The position numbers were made by a program, and so were the translations under genes. A DNA stretch of 64,000 nucleotides from Oenococcus sp. UCMA 16435 (lineage in GTDB: Bacteria; Bacillota; Bacilli; Lactobacillales; Lactobacillaceae): contig CP030868.2 in NCBI GenBank assembly GCA_004010835.2, positions 1,612,001-1,676,000 on the forward strand, in the 5' to 3' direction. Below the pieces are notes generated by a model, which saw nothing but the letters and a program-made list of their open reading frames with translations, did no database searches and was not told the DNA's origin. The stretch's first letter is position 1, and each line of letters opens with the position of its first letter. Below, in pieces: positions 9,397 to 17,448 of the stretch.

Positions 9397-9850
9397 TTTG
9401 TTGATTTACCCCGAATAAAAAAATAACCTTAGCATGATTACTGAACAAACCGTTGCTCTTTAATAAAAAAAGTGCCAGAGCTCATACATAAATTAAACAA
9501 ACTTTTTATATAAAATTGATTGGCCTAGCTATATTTTAAATAAACTGAATAACAATCATTATAAAGGAATAAACCAACTAGTTTATGATGTTATTAGGAT
9601 TCTCATTATTTTTGTTGCTTTCTTTTGCAGATGTTATCAAACGATTTAGAACTGACTATTTGCATGTTTTTATTAAAGGGCAGGGAATATTTTTTTAAAA
9701 TCGGATCTTATAGTCAGCCAAACACCGTTTTTTCGTACATAGCCTCAAAAATAGAAATAATTGTTTTAATTTTTTATAATTAACGATTTTTTATACCTTT
9801 TCAAGAAAAAATTAGCTTTTTCTTAATTACTTATGTGATAATTTTTTCAA
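9397..9850. other. Intergenic region between divergent flippase and rgg genes
   Basis: An AT-rich stretch of 454 bases expected to hold both divergent promoters. It contains an 8-bp inverted repeat (AAGAAAAA/TTTTTCTT) near 9803-9823 and a short open frame at 9585-9698 (37 codons, starts MMLLGFSLFLLLSFAD) whose nearest Shine-Dalgarno-like AAAGGA lies about 16 bases upstream, further than usual. Rgg regulators are often paired with short hydrophobic pheromone genes, so I record it, but coding is unproven. I see no RNA gene. Confidence 0.4.
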
Positions 9851-10696
9851 ATGGATAAAAATGCAGTAAAAACAGCGGGAGCCGTTTTCCACCAACTCAG
9901 AAAACAAAGAGATTTGCCGATTGGAAAACTATCAAATGGAATTGTTTCTATTTCTTCAATTAATAAATTTGAAAGTGGAAAGACACGTTTGTCTTTTTTA
10001 AAATTGGCCAGTTTGCTCGAACGGATGGATGTCAATTTGGATGAATACTATCAACGGATAAAACCGAAGACTTTGTCCGACAACTATGATAAGTTCCTGA
10101 ATCGAGTTAAAGGGATTTATCGGGAAAACGATTTGCCGACTTTAAAAAAGATGGTTGAAAAAGAACCCGACAAAGACGACGATCTGATTAATTTAATTAG
10201 AAGAGCAACGATTATTTCTTTAATCAAAGATATTAATGATAGTTATCCGGTCGATCAGTCGACGGTTGAAAAATTGCATGATTACCTAATTAATGTTGAA
10301 TATTGGGGTTCTTTTGAAATATCTATTTTAAATAACAACTCGCTGTTACTGACTTCTGCAATGCTAAAAACTATCGCTAAAGAACTCCTATATTTACAAA
10401 GCAAAAATGATTCGGAAGAACTTTTTTCGGCCCTTATAAATATTATTGATGTCCTGTATCGAAGAAATGATTATAAAAGCGCTAGAGATATTTTGAAAAT
10501 TTTGGAAAATTTCTCTTTAAATCAAGAAAAATTAATCATAAGATTCAGACTCACCTTTATGAAAAATCTTTTAACTTTAAACCGCGAACAGGCCAAGCAA
10601 TGCAATGATCGTTTGATCGAAAGTTTAAGGTCGGTTGGCTCTAATTCCATGGCATCCTTCTATGAAAACTACATGAATAAGTATCCATTCCCTTAA
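9851..10696 (+). CDS. Rgg/GadR/MutR-family transcriptional regulator
   Basis: A 281-residue cytoplasmic regulator with an N-terminal XRE helix-turn-helix (about 8-62, including SISSINKFESGKTRLSFLKLA) and an all-helical C-terminal repeat domain, the length and layout of Rgg proteins that sense short imported peptides. It stands immediately upstream of a palindrome and a small membrane peptide followed by ABC genes, the usual arrangement for an Rgg controlling a bacteriocin or peptide operon. No Shine-Dalgarno sequence is evident before the ATG, so expression may be weak. Family assignment is firm; target and ligand are inferred. Confidence 0.88.
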   Translation: MDKNAVKTAGAVFHQLRKQRDLPIGKLSNGIVSISSINKFESGKTRLSFLKLASLLERMDVNLDEYYQRIKPKTLSDNYDKFLNRVKGIYRENDLPTLKKMVEKEPDKDDDLINLIRRATIISLIKDINDSYPVDQSTVEKLHDYLINVEYWGSFEISILNNNSLLLTSAMLKTIAKELLYLQSKNDSEELFSALINIIDVLYRRNDYKSARDILKILENFSLNQEKLIIRFRLTFMKNLLTLNREQAKQCNDRLIESLRSVGSNSMASFYENYMNKYPFP

Positions 10697-10700
10697 AAAA

Positions 10701-10716
10701 TCGGAATATATTCCGA
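10701..10716. promoter_or_regulatory. Perfect 16-bp palindrome, candidate Rgg operator
   Basis: TCGGAATATATTCCGA is a perfect palindrome just after the rgg stop. A second partial copy, TCGGAATAGAAATCGA, follows at about 10740-10755, ahead of the small-peptide gene at 10844. Two related sites between a regulator and its presumed target fit an operator; binding by this Rgg protein is inference. Confidence 0.55.
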
Positions 10717-10843
10717 AAAATCAAGAATATCGCCAAAAATCGGAATAGAAATCGATTTTCTCCCAAATTGAAAATATCCCTTTAGAATTATATTAATCCA
10801 AGAAAAGAATTTATCTTGGACTTGAAAAAGGAGAGAACTAATA

Positions 10844-11053
10844 ATGGGAATCGCAAGCTATGAAATGGAACTTACAAATAAATATGAAAGTGTTATCCGA
10901 AATAAATGGTTTTGGATAATTGTTGTTTTAATGATTGTTATTGGATATTTTTCATACGCATATTATTGCACTAGCCGCGGATATAATTTTCAAGGTGGCA
11001 TAAAATTTCATTCACCTAAGTCTTGGGAGATGATGATTGGATGCAAGCGTTAA
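10844..11053 (+). CDS. Small single-TM peptide, candidate secreted peptide precursor
   Basis: A 69-residue product with an excellent ribosome-binding site (AAAAGGAGAG, about 9 bases before ATG). A hydrophilic N terminus of about 22 residues is followed by one hydrophobic segment (about 23-42, WFWIIVVLMIVIGYFSYAYY) and a 27-residue polar tail, CTSRGYNFQGGIKFHSPKSW then EMMIGCKR, with one cysteine at each end that could form a disulfide. I do not recognise the family. Position between an Rgg regulator and an ABC exporter, with an HExxH membrane protease downstream, is typical of ribosomally made peptides matured at the membrane. A plain membrane subunit of the transporter is the main alternative. 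Confidence 0.65.
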   Translation: MGIASYEMELTNKYESVIRNKWFWIIVVLMIVIGYFSYAYYCTSRGYNFQGGIKFHSPKSWEMMIGCKR

Positions 11054-11118
11054 AACTATGTTTATAGAAACTTTCAAGAAGCGCGCCTTTGAGCCTTTTC
11101 TTATCAGAGAGGTTAACT

Positions 11119-11835
11119 ATGCTAATTGTCCGTAATCTTAGTAAGTCATATGGCAAGAAAAAGGTTTTAGAAAATTTAACAACCAGTTTTGATGAAAAAG
11201 GTATTTCAGTTATTGTTGGGGCAAATGGCAGCGGGAAAACCACTTTCTTAAATACCATTACTTCTTTGACTAAGGCTGATCAAGGAGAAGTTAAAATAGG
11301 CGATCTTTTTCTAGAATCCTTGGATTTTAAGAAACATATTTTTTATGTCCCATCTGATTTTTTTCTGCCCGAATACATGACAGGCAGTGAGTATGGATCT
11401 TTTATTATGAAAAGGTATCCAAATGGTGATTATGAAATGTTCAAATTTTTATTTAATACGCTAGGGCTTAGTGATATAAATGGAAAATTAATTGAATCAT
11501 ATTCGTTTGGAATGAAAAAGAAAATATCGATCGCCGCTGGTTTAAGTGTCCAACCAAAATATTTATTGGCTGATGAACCCTTTAGCGGATTGGATTTTGA
11601 ATCAACTCTTTTGGTTCAGAATATTTTTGAGATATTCGGTAAAAAAAGAAAACTTGTTGTCATATCACACGAGCCTAGTACCTTAACGAGGTTTCCTAAC
11701 GATATCAGATTAATGCGCGAGGGGGCACTAATCCCGTTTACGGGATCTCCGAATGAATTGACTCATATTATAGAAAAAGAAGGGCCACTACATGAAAAAC
11801 TCGATAGAGTTCAAAAATATTTTGACCCTTCTTAG
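11119..11835 (+). CDS. ABC transporter ATP-binding protein
   Basis: A 238-residue ATPase with Walker A GANGSGKTT, signature SYSFGMKKKIS, Walker B YLLADEPFSGLD and H-loop ISHEPS. I chose ATG 11119 because AGAGAGG precedes it by 6 bases and the protein then begins with the normal MLIVRNLSKSYGKKKVLENL; an open frame extends upstream to 11089. It overlaps the permease gene by 44 bases. Together they probably form an export or self-protection transporter for the adjacent small peptide. Confidence 0.88.
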   Translation: MLIVRNLSKSYGKKKVLENLTTSFDEKGISVIVGANGSGKTTFLNTITSLTKADQGEVKIGDLFLESLDFKKHIFYVPSDFFLPEYMTGSEYGSFIMKRYPNGDYEMFKFLFNTLGLSDINGKLIESYSFGMKKKISIAAGLSVQPKYLLADEPFSGLDFESTLLVQNIFEIFGKKRKLVVISHEPSTLTRFPNDIRLMREGALIPFTGSPNELTHIIEKEGPLHEKLDRVQKYFDPS

Positions 11836-13165
11836 GTTCTTTTATTTAGATAGTTTCCACGGGTTGTTTAATCGTCCTTTTTTCAGAAAAAAAATAAACA
11901 GATATGTACTGATTATTTTATTTCTGTTTCTATATTTTATTTATTTTTATTACAATATGATCGAAGTAGCACATTTAGCACAAGGCACACAAGATGCTTC
12001 ATCAAAGTCTATATTGATGGCATCGAAGGTCACGTTGAGTAGTTATACAAATCTAACATTTGTTATTAGCATTATATTTTTCGTTTTTATAAATTCCACA
12101 ATATCCTTGAGCAAGAACTCACTATATTTTGCTAAGATACTACCATTTTCTCTTAGAGAAGTTGAAGTTAGCCTAAATATATTTAGATTATCAGTTTCCT
12201 TATTCTTCTTTGAATTAATAATGATTGTTGTTCTTCCGGCATTGAAATTAATTCCAATGACTTTATTTATGTCATTTTTATTTTTGATCACATTGCATCT
12301 TATTTTTATTGACGGTTTTCTGCTTGTTTCTTGGATATATCATTTTATTATTCAGTTATTTTCTAAAAATCGTTCGTTAGTATCTTTTGCTTTGGATCTT
12401 ATTTTATCTATGATTTCAATAATATATTCAACTAGTCTTCGTTACATTGTTGATTATACAGTTGGACAAAGTTCTTTTAGTATTTCAAACATTATTTTGT
12501 CGATCTTTTCTTTATCGATGTTACTTCTGATAGTAAATTATTTTTTGATAAAAAATTCTATAAAGGCAGATGCTTCTTATGCAAGAACTAATTTCATTTT
12601 TTTGTTTCCATTAAATAATGATGGATTAAATTTATCTTTTCCACCGGTTATTCGTCATAAAGAATTCATTTATTTTTTGGGTTTTACAATTTTAACGTTG
12701 GGAATATTAGTTATTCAGAACGGTTTAAATAATGCGATGCAATCGCTGGCATTCTTGTTTCCGATGATTGGGATTTCAGGAATTTGTTACTCTGAGGGAA
12801 CGATAAAGTTCAAAAAATTGTTTAACATCCTTAGGCTTACTCCTTTTAATGAATTTTCTTCAATTTTGTTTGTTTCTTCTACTTTGATGGTGCCTTCTCT
12901 TCTGATAGGGATATTGGTGATCCACTCACTTGATCCTTATGTTTTTGGAATTTGCATTTTTGTTTCATCAATTACAGCCGGATTGCTTTTCCCAAAATCT
13001 GAAAGTAATATTAATGAAACCGTTTCATTCTTTATTACTTTTGTAGTTATTGTCCTACTTGCTGTTTCCATCAATGTCAAAGGATCTTTGTTACTAGCAT
13101 TATTTATTTTATTAGTTATTTTATATTGTTTATTAAAAATCGAAAGTAAAGAGACTAAATTATGA
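11792..13165 (+). CDS. ABC transporter permease-like membrane protein
   Basis: A 457-residue protein with about ten to twelve hydrophobic segments and little charged sequence outside the first 40 residues. It begins inside the 3' end of the ATPase gene and overlaps the next gene by 4 bases, so it is the natural membrane partner of that ATPase. No export-family motif is recognisable beyond topology. AT-rich composition matches the whole Rgg cluster. Confidence 0.75.
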   Translation: MKNSIEFKNILTLLRFFYLDSFHGLFNRPFFRKKINRYVLIILFLFLYFIYFYYNMIEVAHLAQGTQDASSKSILMASKVTLSSYTNLTFVISIIFFVFINSTISLSKNSLYFAKILPFSLREVEVSLNIFRLSVSLFFFELIMIVVLPALKLIPMTLFMSFLFLITLHLIFIDGFLLVSWIYHFIIQLFSKNRSLVSFALDLILSMISIIYSTSLRYIVDYTVGQSSFSISNIILSIFSLSMLLLIVNYFLIKNSIKADASYARTNFIFLFPLNNDGLNLSFPPVIRHKEFIYFLGFTILTLGILVIQNGLNNAMQSLAFLFPMIGISGICYSEGTIKFKKLFNILRLTPFNEFSSILFVSSTLMVPSLLIGILVIHSLDPYVFGICIFVSSITAGLLFPKSESNINETVSFFITFVVIVLLAVSINVKGSLLLALFILLVILYCLLKIESKETKL

Positions 13166-13443
13166 AACAGATTAAATATACTTCAATAGGATCTACTGTT
13201 TGGTTTGCAATTTTCGTCTTGGATTATGTGATTGAACTTTTTCAAATCAATTCTTCCAGCAAGATAGTTACATTTATGGGCTTAAAAATAACGACAGTTA
13301 TGACAAAACAAAAAATTGACACTGTTTTATCAATGACTTGGAAAGCTTTAATTATCTATTTAATTTTTATTATCATCTGGATTTTTGCGGTTACTTTAAT
13401 TTCAAAAAACAGAAAGCAAAAATCGCGATCCAATGTTTGTTAG
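13162..13443 (+). CDS. Small two-TM protein of the Rgg/ABC cluster
   Basis: A 93-residue protein with hydrophobic segments at about 10-30 and 60-82 separated by a polar extracytoplasmic loop, and a basic tail (KNRKQKSRS). It overlaps the permease by 4 bases and the HExxH gene by 11. I do not recognise it; immunity protein or accessory transporter subunit are possible roles from context only. Confidence 0.55.
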   Translation: MKQIKYTSIGSTVWFAIFVLDYVIELFQINSSSKIVTFMGLKITTVMTKQKIDTVLSMTWKALIIYLIFIIIWIFAVTLISKNRKQKSRSNVC

Positions 13444-13708
13444 CGGTTTGATATTTTTTGTTGAATATATATTAATTATGTTTGCAGTAGTAATTTTTCA
13501 TGAAATTTTGCATTGGTTACCAGCAATAATATTTAATCGAAATCCATCTTTGTCATTTCAATATGGACTTATTCCTGTCGTTTCTTATAATAACAATCAA
13601 AATTATTGCCAAAATCTTTTAATAACTATATTGCCAAGTCTAGTTTTAGTAATTATCGGGATACTATTAGATGGCAATAATTCACACATAATTTTTTTAA
13701 ATTATTAA
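13433..13708 (+). CDS. Truncated membrane zinc protease-like protein (HExxH, M50/DUF3267-like)
   Basis: A 91-residue frame with two or three hydrophobic segments and the metalloprotease motif HEILH at about residue 23 inside the first helices, as in site-2 proteases and the DUF3267 family. Whole members are about 170-220 residues and carry a second zinc ligand (NxxxD-like) that is missing here. Immediately downstream, at 13725, lies the 3' half of an ABC ATPase gene with no 5' half, so one deletion probably removed the end of this gene and the start of the ATPase. In related peptide operons such a protease matures the peptide; here it is likely inactive. Confidence 0.55.
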   Translation: MFVSGLIFFVEYILIMFAVVIFHEILHWLPAIIFNRNPSLSFQYGLIPVVSYNNNQNYCQNLLITILPSLVLVIIGILLDGNNSHIIFLNY

Positions 13709-13724
13709 CTGAATTACACGTTCC

Positions 13725-14036
13725 TTGAAAAAGAAAATTGGGAAGATGTCCACCGGAATGAGTGCTAAATTAAATATTTCTGTTTGTCTAAACAGAAATA
13801 GTGAATTGACGATTTTGGATGAAGCGACCAGTGGTGTTGATCCTGTTGATAGAAACGAAATCATTGAAGTATTAAAAAAATTTGTTCATTTAAAAAAGAA
13901 GTCGGTTATTATTGCTTCTCATATCCTCGATGATATCCTTGGCACGGTCGATGAAATTTTTGTAATGAAAGATGGATCTTTATCAGTCCTTCCTTCCCAA
14001 AAAAATAATAAGAAAGATATCTTGGAAAAGATGTAA
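13725..14036 (+). pseudogene. 3' half of an ABC transporter ATPase gene
   Basis: The 103-codon frame starts directly at the signature region (KMSTGMSAKLNISV), followed by Walker B (LTILDEATSGVD) and the switch histidine (ASHILDD). Walker A and the whole first half are absent, so it cannot bind ATP alone. Its first possible start is TTG 13725. The downstream permease gene begins 8 bases after its stop, so this was a second ATPase-permease pair whose ATPase has been deleted. Confidence 0.75.
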
Positions 14037-14044
14037 GGGTTATT

Positions 14045-14695
14045 ATGATGAAAGGCTTGATTTTTAAAGACGTTTATGTATTTATCGGCATTTTTCGTCA
14101 AAAAAAATTCTTTATTCCGATTCTTTTGGTGCTAATTTTAAACATATTAATGCGATCTAACGATGGTCAGTTAATAAATATGGTAGTTGCTTTATTTATA
14201 TTTTTCACGGCTCAAAAGGTCTTTGAAGATAAAGATGATAACTGGTCTGAATTTATTCATTCAACATGGATTTCGGAATATAAAATAATTGCCAGTCGAT
14301 ATATCTTTGAATATTTACTAATTATTTTTGTTTCTTCTCTTTCTTTTTTAGTTACTGAAATAAACGGTGATTTTAATAAAATCGATTTTATCGAAGGAAA
14401 TTTAGGATTAGCTATTATATTATTTTTCTTTCTGTTGATTTTTGTTACTTTAACGATCCCTTTATCTTATTTAATGGGTATGGCCGGAATGCAAACATTT
14501 GTTATGATAATTTTTTCTTTTGGTTTGGTAATTGGCCAAGTAGTTAAACTCCGGACTTTTAATTTAAATGTTACTAATTTTGTTACTAACAACAGAAACG
14601 AAGTAATTATGATGGCGATCATATTCACATTATTCATGATAATTATTTCTTATTTTATAAGTGTCTATATAGAAAATAAAGGACTGAAAAATTGA
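14045..14695 (+). CDS. ABC-2-type permease-like membrane protein
   Basis: A 216-residue protein with six hydrophobic segments, about half the size of common ABC-2 permeases but similar to the short permeases of GntR/LanFEG-type transporters. It follows the truncated ATPase gene, so unless another ATPase serves it, the transporter is probably not functional. It is the last gene of the cluster, ending before a terminator at 14815. Confidence 0.65.
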   Translation: MMKGLIFKDVYVFIGIFRQKKFFIPILLVLILNILMRSNDGQLINMVVALFIFFTAQKVFEDKDDNWSEFIHSTWISEYKIIASRYIFEYLLIIFVSSLSFLVTEINGDFNKIDFIEGNLGLAIILFFFLLIFVTLTIPLSYLMGMAGMQTFVMIIFSFGLVIGQVVKLRTFNLNVTNFVTNNRNEVIMMAIIFTLFMIIISYFISVYIENKGLKN

Positions 14696-14814
14696 TAATT
14701 ATTTTTTTTGGACTATAAAGTTAAACGTTTATCTTTATATAACAAAAAATTATTTTAAATATTTTAAAAAAACGATTTTTCCAATTTTGATAATTGAAAC
14801 TTTGTTTGTTCAGC

Positions 14815-14842
14815 AAAAAGCCGCATTATTATTGCGGTTTTT
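14815..14842. terminator. Rho-independent terminator (usable on both strands)
   Basis: AAAAAGCCGCA, a 7-base loop, then TGCGGTTTTT. The A and T tracts let it work in both directions: after the ABC cluster on the plus strand and after the reductase gene on the minus strand. Confidence 0.85.
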
Positions 14843-14949
14843 AATTGTTTATTAAATTAAAAATATGAAAATAGATCATTTCTAATCTAGCTATAGTTAT
14901 TCGGCTGTTTTTCATTAACGAAAAATAGTAGTTCTTTTGAAAAGACCTA

Positions 14950-15921
14950 CTAAAAAGTAATTACTGATCTGATGCCGTTTTTTGAAGTGTCGAACCAGTT
15001 TTTCGCGGTTTCTTCAAGAGAGATTTCCGAAGTATCACCATAAATTTTTTTATTGATCAACCATTTCCACAAAAATTCAGCTGCTTTTGTTCGATTGGCT
15101 AAACTTTTATTAGTCATCATTCCTCTTAATTGAACTCCAGAAGTTCTTAAGGCTGTTGCCGGTAGTATAATATCGTTTTGGCCGGTTGCTGCACCAATTT
15201 CGACAATAATCGTTTGTCGAAGATTAGCTGGAGAATTTGGAATTAAATTTTTTAAGAGTTTTTCTGTTGACTTGCCCCAAAGATAGTCTAGGATCACAAG
15301 TTCTCCACTAATATTTATTTTGTCTGTAGAGATTTCTGATTGACTAACATCTAACAATTGATTTGCCCCTAAAGCCAGAGTATCTTCTAATTTTTTCTTG
15401 TTTCGACCAGTGGCTATAATATTTTTGACACCCAATTGTTTGGCAACTTGAATCGCCAGTTTTCCAGCGAAACCTGTTGCACCATTGACAATCACGGTGT
15501 CTTTGGAACCGATATTTATATCGTATTTTAATGGCAGCAGGCTTGTTAAAGCAGATGAAAATGAAGCCACTGCCATTTTTACATCAATTTCTGAAGGCAA
15601 TTCAACCAACATGTCTCCTTGAGCCACTGTGTATTCCGCCATTCCGCCATTAAGCGGGCGCATAGACATCGCTGGCAAATAAACCAGTTCGTTAGTATTG
15701 ACTTTTTTTCCAATCGCACTGGCTCCGGGAATACTGGGGAAACTTGGATGCCAGTATTTGCTTGAATAATGTTTTCCTGATGCAACTCCTTTATCAAGAT
15801 TTTCAATTGGCGTAGCCAACACCCTTATTAAGGTGTTGTATTTGGAATCTGTCTCAGGCATAGGGAAATTGTCAACGAACTTTGGTGCGGAATCAAAATT
15901 ATCTATAATTAAAGCTTTCAT
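14950..15921 (-). CDS. Zinc-independent MDR-family oxidoreductase (quinone reductase-like)
   Basis: A 323-residue medium-chain dehydrogenase/reductase. The C-terminal half has the Rossmann motif VNGATGFAGKLAIQVAKQLG and the cofactor-binding ATGRNKKKLE. The cysteine/histidine ligands of zinc alcohol dehydrogenases are absent, placing it with quinone oxidoreductase/enoyl reductase-type members that use NAD(P)H. It is transcribed divergently from a MarR regulator across three copies of a shared operator, so it is likely induced by an electrophile or phenolic ligand. Substrate unknown. Confidence 0.85.
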   Translation of the reverse strand: MKALIIDNFDSAPKFVDNFPMPETDSKYNTLIRVLATPIENLDKGVASGKHYSSKYWHPSFPSIPGASAIGKKVNTNELVYLPAMSMRPLNGGMAEYTVAQGDMLVELPSEIDVKMAVASFSSALTSLLPLKYDINIGSKDTVIVNGATGFAGKLAIQVAKQLGVKNIIATGRNKKKLEDTLALGANQLLDVSQSEISTDKINISGELVILDYLWGKSTEKLLKNLIPNSPANLRQTIIVEIGAATGQNDIILPATALRTSGVQLRGMMTNKSLANRTKAAEFLWKWLINKKIYGDTSEISLEETAKNWFDTSKNGIRSVITF

Positions 15922-15946
15922 TTTTTAGGCTCTCTTCTAAATATAT

Positions 15947-16023
15947 ATTACCAGTAATTAATTACCGGTAATATATATTCTACATGTGAGAAGGCCTGGT
16001 GTCAATAATTAATTACTGGTAAT
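15947..16023. promoter_or_regulatory. Three MarR-type operator copies in a divergent promoter
   Basis: ATTACCAGTAAT (15947-15958), ATTACCGGTAAT (15961-15972, a perfect palindrome) and ATTACTGGTAAT (16012-16023) share the form ATTACYRGTAAT. They lie between the reductase and marR starts, covering both promoters, as expected for autorepression plus repression of the divergent gene. Confidence 0.8.
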
Positions 16024-16052
16024 ATAAAACTAAAAGGAAAGGCCATTATTGT

Positions 16053-16511
16053 ATGAATGATACACAATATCAGAAAGTCGCCAGTCTCTTAGAAAGATTA
16101 TCCAGAAATAACGCGATGAATATATACGGAGACTGGATCAGAAACAGTTTTTCTAATGAATTGATTGCTTTAATATCCGTGCTTACTCATAATGACCTAA
16201 GGATATTAGACAATCTGTCCAAACAAGATTTATCAATCAGTGAAGTCGTTAGCAAAATAGGTTTATCACAGGGTGGAATTTCTCGTCGGGTGAACATGAT
16301 GTCTAAAAAAGGCATTATTAAAAAGTACCAAAACGATAAAAACAAGAAAACCGTTTATTTAAGGTTGACCCCTATAGGACACGAGCTAGTCGACTTCCAT
16401 CACAAATTGCATGGCCATATGAAAAAAATATTTTTCAAAAAAACGCAGGCATTCACTGAAGGGGAAATTCAAATAGTCATTTCTTTTCTTGAAACTATTC
16501 TGGCGAAATAA
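16053..16511 (+). CDS. MarR-family transcriptional regulator
   Basis: A 152-residue winged-helix repressor: helical N terminus, recognition region LSISEVVSKIGLSQGGISRRVNMM, wing with KKGIIKKYQNDKNKKTVYLRLT, and a C-terminal dimerisation helix. The start has AAAGGAAAGG upstream. It presumably binds the three ATTACYRGTAAT copies in the divergent region and controls the reductase gene. It appears monocistronic. Confidence 0.9.
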   Translation: MNDTQYQKVASLLERLSRNNAMNIYGDWIRNSFSNELIALISVLTHNDLRILDNLSKQDLSISEVVSKIGLSQGGISRRVNMMSKKGIIKKYQNDKNKKTVYLRLTPIGHELVDFHHKLHGHMKKIFFKKTQAFTEGEIQIVISFLETILAK

Positions 16512-16776
16512 AAATTTATTTCCTAATAGAAGCAAGAATTTACGTTATTATTCTTAAAACGAACCGATTACCGACTTTGTTTTCATGGTTTTTGACATAG
16601 AGTTTTGCGTCCTTTTTGTTTTTATGGATGAAAGAATTATGGTCGATATCTATTTTTAATTAGCGACTTTAAACTCAAACAATTATCTCTTAAGTCAAAA
16701 AAAGATTGGTTGCAGCTTTAAAATCTACTATCGATCTTTGAATGAAGTTATCATTTACATGATAAGGAGTTGCATT

Positions 16777-17448
16777 ATGATTAATATTCTTGTCCTAGAG
16801 GACGATGAAAAACTTAATTATGTCATGTGCGCAAAACTGAATTCTAATAGTTATAATGCTATCGGCTGTAAAAATGCTATGGAAGCTCTTGATAAGATAC
16901 AAAATGTTAAGTTCAATCTTATTATTTCTGACATTATGATGCCGCAAATAGATGGTTTTGAATTCGTGTCATTGATACGTCAACACGATAAAATGATTCC
17001 GATTATGTTTATAACGGTAAAAAACGACTTTGCCGCAAAAGAACACGGTTATCGTATCGGCATTGATGATTATTTAACTAAGCCGGTGGATCTTGATGAA
17101 ATGTTACTGCATGTTGGCGCGCTTTTAAGACGGGCCAATATTGTTAATGAAAAGAAAGTCACTATCGGTAATTTTTATATAGATGCAGAGGAAATGACTG
17201 CTTATTTTAATGGCGATGAAATACCTCTTACCGTTAGAGAATTTAACATTTTGTTCAAACTACTTTCATACCCGAAAAGAACTTTTACCAGAAACCAACT
17301 GATGGATTCTTTTTGGGGATTGGATTCAGACACGACATCCCGTACGCTCGATGTTCATATTGCACGCTTAAGGGAAAAATTGATTAATTGCGACGAATTT
17401 GAAATTCAGACAATTCGAGGAATAGGATACAAAGCAGTGCCCAAATGA
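16777..17448 (+). CDS. OmpR-family response regulator
   Basis: A 223-residue regulator from ATG 16777, which has AAGGAG upstream; the open frame extends further but without a signal. The receiver domain starts INILVLEDDEKL, has the phospho-acceptor aspartate in LIISDIMMPQIDG and lysine in LTKPVDL; the winged helix ends with IQTIRGIGYKAV. It overlaps the kinase gene by 4 bases. The ABC exporter starting at 18658 is the likely target. Confidence 0.92.
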   Translation: MINILVLEDDEKLNYVMCAKLNSNSYNAIGCKNAMEALDKIQNVKFNLIISDIMMPQIDGFEFVSLIRQHDKMIPIMFITVKNDFAAKEHGYRIGIDDYLTKPVDLDEMLLHVGALLRRANIVNEKKVTIGNFYIDAEEMTAYFNGDEIPLTVREFNILFKLLSYPKRTFTRNQLMDSFWGLDSDTTSRTLDVHIARLREKLINCDEFEIQTIRGIGYKAVPK

